This document shows positions 29,436 through 40,700 of a DNA stretch of 64,000 bases, piece by piece. Under the pieces are notes generated by a model. It had not been told where the DNA came from and made no database searches. It saw only the letters and a program-made list of their open reading frames with translations. The stretch's first letter is position 1. Each line of letters starts with the position of its first letter. Source of the DNA: Micromussa lordhowensis (Eukaryota; Cnidaria; Anthozoa; Scleractinia; Lobophylliidae); contig OZ026608.1 in the NCBI GenBank assembly GCA_964020085.1, positions 4,167,890-4,231,889 of the forward strand, given 5' to 3'. The position numbers and the translations under genes were made by a program.

Positions 29436-32400
29436 CTGACTGACTGATTAAAGGAAAGAAGGAAGGAAAAAATGAGTGACTTAATAGCATAACGTGAAAG
29501 AAGTGGGTCGTTGGTGACAAGCATAAATACTTCAGAATAACGTAATCTTTAATGCAGCTAACTACAAGTTGCTGATGTAAAAATTATTATGCGACATCTT
29601 CGATTGGCTACTTCCCCAAAATTACTCAAAATATTTCCTACGAAAAAATTCAGATAGAATGTAATCACTCCAATCGTCTGAGTGAAACCAGTTGGAAAGG
29701 GGGTCGTACCTTGTCATTATTTTTATATCTGTACACAGCCCAGTGGACATTGTCTTGACTTGAATACAGTAGGAACCTCGTGACCCACTGAGGTACATTA
29801 GACCTCCCCTGTACGGCCATTCCTATCACCTTGGTTGGGCGACGGAAGTCGAACTTTAGCCACTGGTTGTGGTTATTATGGCGTGCGCACCAGGCCTGGG
29901 CACGATGCAATCTCGCGCGCCAAGAATAGAGGCCTGGCCACGTGGATGAGGCAGTAATTTGTCCATTCTTCAAGCGGCCATTTGTAAGGCCTAGGGCACC
30001 GTTGCAGAGACCCGCTGTGAAGTAAAACGTAATTATTGTAAAATTCTGTTGTGGTAGAGAAAACTGTTATCTTGGTTTTGAGTAGCCTGCTTGCTGGCGG
30101 TTTGCTGGGGTTTCATCGCAACCCATTCGCTAAATGGCGGCCACGAAAGCGAACACCAGGTTTTCTCGCCGAAGAAAAACTCCAACGCCTACAGGTAGGC
30201 TAGGTTTTGAGATAATTTCTACGAGTACAGTTTTAGCCAATCGTTTTTCATGTGTTCCTGGTAACTACTGACTAAAGAAAAGCTCAAAACAAGTTGTGGT
30301 TGACTGTTAGCAACAGATAAACTTCCTGAAATTATTTACGAATGTAAACAATTGACTGTTAATCGAGTATTGCAATGTGAGTGGTGGAAATAATACAATT
30401 TTGAATAGTAAGATGTAAGTGTGTTTGGGATATTATCAATAAAAAAACTGAAATTTTAATGGACTGGAACTAGCCTGCAATGGAATGCAAATGAATGTCA
30501 TTTGCATTTGAGAAACTCCCCGCATTAGCCTCAGTTGCAAGCTAGTTCCAGTCCAATACCGAGAATACTGATGATTTTATTTTGAAGCAAAACACTTGAC
30601 AAACAACAAACCGCTTAAATTATAAGGCGTCTGCGGTGTGATGTACAGACCATTTGTTCCAGTTGGAACTGAAAGTGGCGAGATTGCGGCCTGACTAAAG
30701 TTTACTCGAAGATCTTTTAACAACCGCTAGCTGTAGCTGGAGCCTTAGGTGTACCATCATAAAGTCACATTTAGTTGTGGTATATCAAGTCCTGGGAGGA
30801 GACTCCGATTCCATAAAAAAATGGACGGGGGTACCTGTCGAAACCCTAAGAGGTACCAAGTTCCTGTTTTTGGCGTGGCTTGAATTATTTTCACTCTTAA
30901 GAAGTACACATAAGCCTTTTTCAATATATTAAAATTCAGCTTTATGGTAAGGCCTAGAGGACACAAACAACAGAAACAAATAAACACATTGCTGTACATC
31001 ACATTGCCGTCACATTGCTGTACATCATCAACTGACAAACCACAACATTGACTGGGACACTGCTCAATGCTTAACCTACAGTACGAACTATTTTCAACGA
31101 CTGACTCTTGAAAGCTGGTACACTAACTTAGAACAAACGCCTCTTAACAGATGTCAAAAGCTACCGGCGTCTTACAAACGACTTATTCACGACGCAAACG
31201 AAACCGACAAACGGACTTCTAACAGACCGACTTAATTTGACTAACTATATACGGACCTCAACGCTAGCAATTGGACTAACAAAAGACGGATCGAAACTGA
31301 CCAATGACTGATGACAAACTTTACACGAGTCTTTCAGCCAAAACCATCATGGCTAAAGTGACCAATCACTTTCAACATCATCGACTGACAAACACTATTC
31401 ACTTGACTCTGAAGATGACTTCCGCTCAGGTTGTCGAAACGTCAGTCACCAACAACAGTTCTTCTCAGAACTACACTCACCCGGACGATCATACTATACG
31501 AACTACTGATACTCCTGGGTTGAAACCATTTACTAAGCACATAATCTCCTGTCATATGTTTTCGGCTCAAAACCCGGAAGGTACCGTAAAAGCTCCAGCT
31601 GTAGACCTCTGAGGCTCAACACCCTAAGAGGTATAAAAACCTTTTTTTTTTCACCCCTAAAAGGTACGACGAGCGCCCCTGTCCTTTTTACATGGGAGTC
31701 GCTTTTCCCAGGTTTCAGGTGTGGTTATTGCCTTAATAATACACATGAAATAATTTCTCGATTCAGATTGGCTGAGAGCAATGCAGTTCAAGTGTAACAC
31801 CGGTGCATTCTCGTCCCCAGAGGCCGCGCTCCTTTTGGTCAGCACCAAGAAATCACGACCTCTGGCCTGGTCCAACGACATTCTGTTTTTGAATGGCTTT
31901 GTGAACACAATAGATTGAAACCAGAACCAATCAGATTTGTCAGACTTGACTCTGAGCATGCGCAGAGTGACGGGAAGTCCGTGAATCGTGGACTTCCGGT
32001 GTTGGACCTGGCCAGAGGTCGTGATTTCTTGGTGCTGACCAAAAGGAGCGCGGCCTCTGGGGACGAGAATGCACCGGTGCAAAAATGTGTAACACCAGTG
32101 CAAATTACACATCGTAATTCTGGATAATGATTGGCAGAAAGACAACGAGAAATTTTGTAGGCCAATGATATCATGTAAAGCAGTGACAAAAATTTTGTAC
32201 AGAAACTCTGAAAAAAGTTTTCTCGAATGCGAAAAACATGGCTTCAAGAAACATCTTCCAGCAATTTTTCTGCGTGAATTTTTTCATGTTTGCATTATTG
32301 ATAAGTAATCATACGGTTTTTCTCGTTCAATTTGAAATTAATTTGCACTTGTGAGTTTTTCAAAAAGCTGAAATTGCACGAGCCGCTTCGACGAGTGCAA

Positions 32401-35400
32401 TTTCAGCTTTTTGAAAAGCTCACTCGTGCAAATTAATTCCAAATTGAACTCGAAACGATATGATTACCTATACTAACCCGGTTCAGACCATAACAGGTCT
32501 TTTAAAACAGGTCTATGGGCAACAGATCTCTGGAAGATCGGAGTTAATTTAATTTTCCGCAGTCCATAATATCTAGGAAACAGACAATGCAAAGACTGAA
32601 TGCAATCTGCGGAACTGTTAGTGACGCCTTAACTTTGATTAGCCAATCAGAGCCTCAGTTATATCGTTGTTGTGTTATTATTCTTTAATGGAATAGGACG
32701 TACCTGATGAGCATCCATAAATTTCAACTCTCATTGAAATCCAGCTGTACCATCCACGAGGATGAAAGCGAACGTGATTCGCTATAAACGGTCTGTTGAT
32801 GCGATGAAAAACGATTCCAAATCGATTTGCATTCCCTCTAAACACCTTAAGAAGAAACAAAAAAAAATCCATACTAAATTATCATGTACAAAATTTAAAA
32901 AAAGAAAATAAATAGTTGATAATGCACGTGGTTGTGAATGGAATGAATGAATCTTCACGATCAAGACTAGAAGGTCGAAGCCGGGATGAAAAAATCTTCA
33001 GGTAACCTGAACCTCTTTAAAACCTCTATTTCGTTCGATACGTTCATGTTAATCTGCACCTCCTTTGTCGTTAGGAATAGAGGCATTGTGTTGTTTCCTG
33101 TTTCGTTAACCCAATTATAAATAACCTTGTAATGGGTGCAGGTCTCCCCAAAATCTTTGTTTATCGCTTGAAGCCATCATGATCGTTCAAACCATCTTTC
33201 AGCAATCGTAAAGGTCGAGATAAAGGGGCCGCTCTACATAGACCAATAGGCCAATTCGACATATTAAAATTTAATCTAGCGCCAGAGGTTGATGTACGAA
33301 TGAATATTTTTTTCGTTTCAAGTCTCCCAAGCCTTGGGAATTTCAATATATCGAAATTAGCATATTGCATAAATGGCCCTAAGTTGGAACAAGCTCGGTG
33401 AATAACCCATAAGGATATACAAGGATTTCTTCATTACCACTGTTCCTCGCCCTTCGTTGTACGGAGAAAACCGCATGCCATCCTTGCTATAACTGAGTGT
33501 GTACCGCGTAACCCACTGGTTTGCATCCTGTCGTCCCTGTGTTGCCACGCCTTTACAAGTTGAGCTACTTCCAAAAGACACTTGAAGCCACTGCCCGTGC
33601 CTACGGTGGCGCACGCTCCATGACCAGCGGTGATTCAACCGGCCGTGCCAGGGCGCCAGGTAATGATTGTAGTAACTTGAGGCCGAGAAGGAACCTGGGA
33701 CCAGGCGACCGTCTTCGGCACCAAGAGGCATAGTACATCGGTCTATAGAGAAGAAACGTAATGTTTTTAACTTTTTGTCCATCACTTAAAGTTGTAATAA
33801 GGCAAACATTCTTCTATAACGATTGCTGTTATGGGATGGAGCCAAAAAGAAAATGATTCCGAAAAAAACTTCCTAAGCAAAGCCTTCTTTTCACCGTAGA
33901 TAAACTGTTAAATGAATTTACGTAGGTGCATGTTTTAAACGGACAAACAAGTGTCAATCTTCTCCATCCTTGACCATCCTTGTTCCTTTATGGTTTATTA
34001 TTATCCCGTTGGTGTTTTTACTATCTTAGTAAACTACTATTTCCAGGTTTCCTTCAATTAAAAGGTAATTTTGTAAATTTCCAAAATAACTCTTAATACC
34101 GTGACTTGGTTCCTTTAAAAACAACTTACCGACGAGGCATCCGTAGAATTCCACCCTCATGGACATATGTTTGTACCAGCCCCATGGAATAATTCTGATA
34201 TAACGGGCTCTTATTGGTGTACTGAGTGCGTTGGTTACCACGGTATTCCTGTCTTTGTTAGCTCGAAAGTACTAAGTACAAGAAAGAGGAACAATATCAC
34301 AATCTCCTCGTAGTTATAGCTACTGTATAACCTAAGATGATATAAAGAAATAGGTCCACACCAATGTACATGTGGCTACTGTTATACATGCAGAAAAGTG
34401 TAAGGGATGTTGAGTTGAAATATTAGTGGAATTTACAATGAATGCTAGTTACTTCACGGTTCCTCCGAAGAACGTTAAGAATGCATTTGTCACTCCGATG
34501 TTCACCAAATATATTCATGAGAAAAGCGACATTCTTCCGAAGTTAAGCGAAGATTATTAGCGTTCTCTGTAAGAAGCCCTACGTAACCGGTTGAGCCCGT
34601 CTGCGTGGGTATTCCAACATTGGCTTGAAAGAAAGCTGTCTATCATTGAGTATTTATCTGTGATTATATAGTCTACGATTCTTCGTACCTTAATGGCGTC
34701 TCGTAGCTTGTAAAGAGCCCAGTTCATCCCGTCCTGACTGTAAGCAAGTCGGTATTGTGTTACCCATTGATTTGCATTCTGTCTGCCTTGCGTGGCCACT
34801 TGCGAGACCTTGGTTGGTTTCCGAAAGTCAACTTGAAAAAACTGAAAGTGATTGTTGTAACGTGAGCTCCACGCACCTTGGAACTTGCCACGTGCAGTGA
34901 AATGCAGACGTCCAAGATAGGGAGCGTGATTTGCGTCCCAGCTGGAAGACGCTGTGATGGCATTATTAGGAATCCGACGATTTTGCATGCCAAGAGGGTG
35001 CTTACAAATCTCTGAAGAGGAAAATCAGATAACAACGTGTTGCTGTCAGTAGGATCTACTAACTATTAATCAAAATACTTAGTTTCGTTCAGTTGTTGTT
35101 GTTGCTGTTGTTGTTATTTGTTATTACCTTTTTCCCTGAGTGACTCTCTTTCTTCGGGAATAAAAGACGTCACTGCAGTTAAATGCCCAGCCATCAGAAG
35201 CGACGTAAGCATAAGAGGTAGCAATTTACCAACTTTGCAAACTCTTGTGCTCATGCTTTGTACTGTTCTCGCACAGCACAACAAGAGGTCTAAGAGGGTC
35301 TGAGTAAGGGTGCTGTAAACCTCAGTTACTACTTAGATTTTCGGCAATTTCTTAGCTATAAACTGGTTACATTTTTAGCAATATTCCATTTTTGAAGAGT

Positions 35401-37742
35401 TTCTGAATTCTAGTCTGGTATACTTTTAACGATTCATTGTTGTTACAAGGCGCTCGCCAGTTAACGTTCAAGTTCAAATAACACTAAAATTATGCAATTC
35501 AGACAGCTACACTTACTTTCGCATCGGATATTTCCCCTCAGGTCATCAAAGTTGATATGTCCCCATCCACCCGAGCCATAATCCACAAGCCGAACAAAAC
35601 CGGTCCTGCCAATATACGCCCGTACGTTCCATCTTTTGCGCGTCATGGTTTCCTTACATCGTCCTGTCGCCCCACAATAAAAAAAAAACATTGTTCGGAT
35701 CATCAAAATCCAACTTGGTTTAACGTTTGGCATCTTGTCTCGATAGAGTTTGCAATTTGAGAATCTATGATTCTCAAATGAAATTACAGATAGAATTGCG
35801 AATTAGAGTGTCGCAAAACCAAAACCAAACCAATTACTTAGCAATTAGACTACTCAACCAATCTCAAGCCGTAGTAAAACTAAAACCAAAATAATTGTCT
35901 AATACTTTCGACACTCAATTGACAACCGCTCTATGAAAAACGAATACATTGGTGAATGCAACGTTTCCATTTGACAGCTGTCTATGTACCTCCTTTCAAC
36001 AGGGAACCTAATAGTACATCTTCAGATATGCTGGGCTTCCTGTTTAAAATGGTCGTAGTTGCTTAAAGGCACTACCAGTCGGTTTTAAGCTGTGTTCATA
36101 TTAAAGCCGAAACATGATTAGAGTAAACATGTTTCAAAAAAACATGTTTCGCCTAAACATGTTTGTTATTGCTTTGTTCACATCAGATGTCGGTTTCAAA
36201 CACGTTTCATGCGTGGTTGTGAATTTTGGTTTTGCATTGCGATGCTGTACGCTTCTAACCGTTGTCATTAAGTTTTGCGGCAATGTTCTCCCAAATATTC
36301 TGCTTTCTACCCATCGCCGATAATTGCCGTTGCATTTCTTTATCGGCCCATATTTCAACTAGCCATTTGGCCTCATAACAGCCCCAGTTTGGTTCTTTTA
36401 GGTACTCGCCTCCTCTCCGCATCTATCCGCCATTTTGAACGTGTTTGGTAAGATCATGATTGAAACTACCACGCGAGGTTGTTCCAATCATGCTCAGAAT
36501 AATCATGTTTCAAACATGATTCTCGCAATGCACTGTCTGATGTGAACACTTTTCATAACGAAACATGTTTCATTCGTGATCAGACTAATCATGTTTCGGC
36601 CTAGTGTGAACACAGCTTTAGTCTAATGTCAGTTGAGAAGCGACAACCGTAACTGAGACGTCATCTTCTGCTCCATTTTTGACTGCTTGCTGTGCGTTCC
36701 TTTTGTAATATAGCCTTCTTTGATTACTGAACAACTGCATAAGAGAATAAAACACTCCACTTTACCTGTAGCACGAAGTACTACGCCTCGGCCATCGATA
36801 ACAAGTTCCGCCCGGGCATAGTGAATGTTACATCCCCCGCCAATCAGGAAGTCAATGTGATTCCCAACGATTCGGAACCGTGTAGATGACAATGTTCCGG
36901 TCGGGCGATCTCCCTGAATTGCCCCGGCGCGGCTCCGCGGATTCGGGCGCTTTTCAAATGTGCCAATCCACCATTTCCCTTGCATCCTTGCAGGCTGACG
37001 TCTCCGACGAGCAGTCGGATTGTCGCCATAAGTTGGTTGAAAGTTGAATGCAGTGCCTGATTTCGTCCATCCGTAGAGACTTCCTCGTTCGAAATCGAAG
37101 TTTACACAGCCAGGTGGAGTACCTGTATTAAAAAAAAAAAACATGTAACCCGTGCAATGCAAACTGTTCTCTCGATACGCCTTCCTCAGGGTACCACAGA
37201 AAGGGTAATTGAGGCTAAAAGTAACGAGAATGGGGCGCTGATGAAGTTTGTTGGTTTAAGAAAGTGGCAATTTTCTTTTGCAGAGGAAGTCTTTTTTTGT
37301 TGGGCATTTTTCTTTGTGAGATTGAATCGTGCTCCGAGTGGATTTCGTTGATTTTGATTTCAAAAGGAAGCGAAATTAATCTACAACGCTTCGAAGTCAT
37401 CTTGACTCCATTATCAGTAAAGAAACGAAAATTACGTTCGAGATGCTAATTTATAGTGTGAAAAGTGCAAGAATATATTAAACTGTAACACAGTCTAGTC
37501 AAGAGTGTCAATAGTTAAATTAAAGGAATACTTTGACGCGAATTGAGTCTACCTTTGTATTCAGTTTAGTTAAGACACAAGATAATTTGGTTTTATCAAC
37601 TGGGTTGATAATGTGAATTGGCCACCGTAAAGAGATTCGGAAGCCAATTCAGTTTAGCCAATTCAATTTAGCTTCCGAATCTCTTTACGGTGGCCAATTC
37701 ACATTATCAACCCAGTTGATAAAACCAGATTATCTTGTAATA

Positions 37743-37779
<37 letters not shown>

Positions 37780-40700
37780 TGCCCCCTTTATAAGTTAAGA
37801 CACAGTCTAGTTAAGAGTTCTCGAGTGTCAACAGTTAAAGGAATACCTTGACGCGAATTGAGTTCACCTTTGTATTCAGTTTAGGTTTTCTGTCACAAAT
37901 GAAAAACATTTATTGAAGACTAAACAGTCCGGAAAACATGACATTGGAATCAAGATGGCTTCTAAATATTGTAGTTTAATTTCGCCTCTTTTGTAATCAA
38001 TTGTATTTTCTCTTTCTTTTGAGAAAAAGATTAAAAAAGACGTTTTTAGGAGGTTAATAGCCTTTAACAATACAAAACGTGATACATACTCTCTGCTGCG
38101 TTCCAGTGCCTGGAAAGGAAAAAAAGGAAAAGACAGCAATGCTTTTAGATGAAAAAATACTCACTTTCGAGATTTGCAGTTCTACTCCGTGAGTTAAACA
38201 CCTGTTAAGGCACAGTCAAGTTGAAATAAAAATAAAGCCTTAAAGATTCTGTTGATTATGTTTTAAAAGCAAGAAAGCGTGAGAAGGTTACACCTTTTAG
38301 TAAACTTAAATTGTATATTTGTATACTAAAACAACGACAAATTAAATCAAAGGTCGAAAGGAATCGGTGTACGGGTACAAAAACAACTCTGAAAACGGCT
38401 GAGAATAATTTCTTTAAGATATAACAATTACAAGTAAAGGGAGGGTAAGTAAAGTGAAAAGTAAGACAAGTGACAAACACCTTTTTATGACAGTTTCTGC
38501 CCAAACTTTGATAGTTTTGATATGTTACAATTGCCACATCATTAAAAATAGAAGGGCTTCGTGATTTAGCTGAATTTGATTTACAAAAATTGGCCCCTCG
38601 TTGTCATTTGCGATTTAAGCAGTTGCAAATAAAGAGAACCGATATAGGATTTTAATTGCTTCAAATTCATCAGTGATTTTATTTATATTCTTCCATAATT
38701 TGCTGATTTCTATGCATTCCTTCTACGTAATATATTTTGTAACGTTTCGGTAATGACACTGGAGTATGTTTATAATGTAAGATTTGTGTTAACTGTAGAA
38801 GTATTTTAGGCGTGCATGCAGGTGTGATGAATTTCTGGAGGCCACTAGGCTATTTAAGATTTTTGTAAGTTACGCAAGAGCCACTCGAAGGCATCTCTTT
38901 CAACTTTGCTTTATTTTATTCACTGCTGTACTTTCTTTTATGTTGATTGATGTAAATGCTGTATCCTGCATCGTTAAACGAGATGCCCGCCCCTGATGCT
39001 GTGTCTGTGTTTATTAAGATTAGTTAAAAAATATTTTATAATCGGCGTTTCAGGGTGATTGGAGTAAACACCATAGCTATGTGTACGTTAGATACCAATA
39101 TCATTGAAGCCCTATCTGCAAAGGTTTTCGAGATACGGCATATTAAGGCAAACAAAATGACGGGATAAAGGTATCTGGGGGAAAATTTAATGGCATGTGT
39201 GATATTTAAAACAGATAACCCATGATATTGAGTAGGAAAATTGTAACCTTTTAAAGATTAATTTAATGGCACACGGGACATTTAGGTCAAAAATCAATGG
39301 GATATGGGATTCTCAGACTCCCCCTAGCGGGGTCTCAACATTAGGTCTTGGAATTTTAACTGGTGCTAGAATCGGGAAGATGATAAACAATTTAAATATT
39401 TTCAAAACGAACGAGAGTGACAAACGCAACGAGTAAACCGCTTGTAAAGTTGATAAATATATACAGGGAGGAGAAACACGAGAACAATATATTCGACAGG
39501 TATATTAACGTGAAAGCCACGTGCTAAAAATTAACCTGCTGCTGAAATAAAACAATTCTTTAAAAAAAGGAAAAGAAAAAACTAGTGTACATACTTATCG
39601 TCACGTCATATTGAATACTTGAAGTGGTGTTAACTGAAAAAGGTTACGAATAAAGAATGACAATGACAATCCCGTTTATGTGGGATATTTTGAACGAATT
39701 CACTCTGTAGTAGTTGCTGGTGTTTTCTCTTAGAAGCCTAGTGTTACCTCCACCTTCAGAGCGTAAATATTTTTGCTACACAACCAATAGCCGCGACAGA
39801 AATTTTAAGATAGAAGAAAGTTCAATCGAACAAGTTATAAACATGAACGGCTTAGCGAACAAGTCCACAGAAGTGCTTTTAAATCTTCAGTTACACTTTT
39901 TCAGATACAAAGCTTAAAGCTTTCATAAATCATTAAGTTATTAACCTGCCAGATTGGGCATTCTATGATCAAATACATAAACGTTATTTCCCATAATCGG
40001 CAGGAAATCACTGTTTTAGATTTAGAGCATCTATATCCAAGATAAAATCTCTATCAAACTCTTCGTCAGGAAATTTATATTTTAGACAAATATAGATTTT
40101 ATTTATAAACAAAGTTTAGGTTAAACATAGAAAATTACAACAAGGCTTGGTATTTTCTCGCATTATATGGTACTTTGGTACCTCGAATGAAATCAAAATG
40201 AACTTTTATATATCGAAATGTAGATATAAAACAGGTATTTTTTTTAATATGCTCGTAATTTTCAAGGAAAAGAGACTTTTAGCCCCGAGGGGGGTCCCAT
40301 AAAAATTCTTACCTCTAAAGCCAGTTATTATTACGGAATAATAATCACATTTTAACAGTGATACACATAATTATAAATTATAAAATCTACTGATAGTGAT
40401 TCCGTTAAAATGCTCTTTAAATGTCATCTACAAGCATGTTTTTGAAGGCAACCTCTTTAAAAGCTTTATAAATACGAGAAAGCCAGACTATTGATCTCAT
40501 TTATGAATCATTTAAACAGTTTTCTCGCGTAGCTATCTTATCTGTTAAATCAAATGAGTGAGAAATTTACCTTCATAAAAAAATCGGCTCTTTGGCAAGC
40601 TTAAGTTTATAATTCTAGAGTTCAAATTCACAATTACTTTTGTAGTCAGACAAATATAACAGTTTCGAAACATCAAAGGTAATTCTACTTTGTACCACAA

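Larger units (their letters stand above)
30015..32703. other. Large intron between D2 and D3
   Basis: This 2.7-kb intron holds the fold-backs listed at 30461, 31801 and 32308. AGAGGTACC/AGAGGTATAAAAA-type fragments near 30850 and 31625 resemble the element at 60350. The rest (30570-31290) shows no gene; the plus-strand ORF at 31304-31612 has no recognisable domain. Confidence 0.6.

Noticed and set aside
29307..29448. CRISPR-like spacing of repeats
   Set aside because: Tetranucleotide microsatellite in animal DNA; no repeat-spacer structure.
29185..29524. ORFs rich in Gln-Ser-Ile-Asn repeats
   Set aside because: Direct translation of the TGAC/TGAT microsatellite; open in several frames simply because the repeat lacks stops.
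31304..31612. 102-codon plus-strand ORF, Thr- and His-rich
   Set aside because: No homologous domain recognised; flanked by repeat fragments; probably chance.
16186..34115. Similar intron sequence at 16.2 and 34.0 kb taken as proof of domain duplication
   Set aside because: The introns follow D8 and D1, which are not corresponding positions in the eight-domain scheme. A dispersed repeat explains it better.
1..35011. Reading each discoidin domain as a separate small gene
   Set aside because: Every exon has matching phase at both ends (1-0-1), most lack an in-frame start with a signal peptide, and all join without a stop into one frame.
36629..37162. MAM domain for the N-terminal module
   Set aside because: The start (CVNFDFERG) resembles MAM, but the FLIGGG and GGWGHINFDD segments and the cysteine pattern do not fit.
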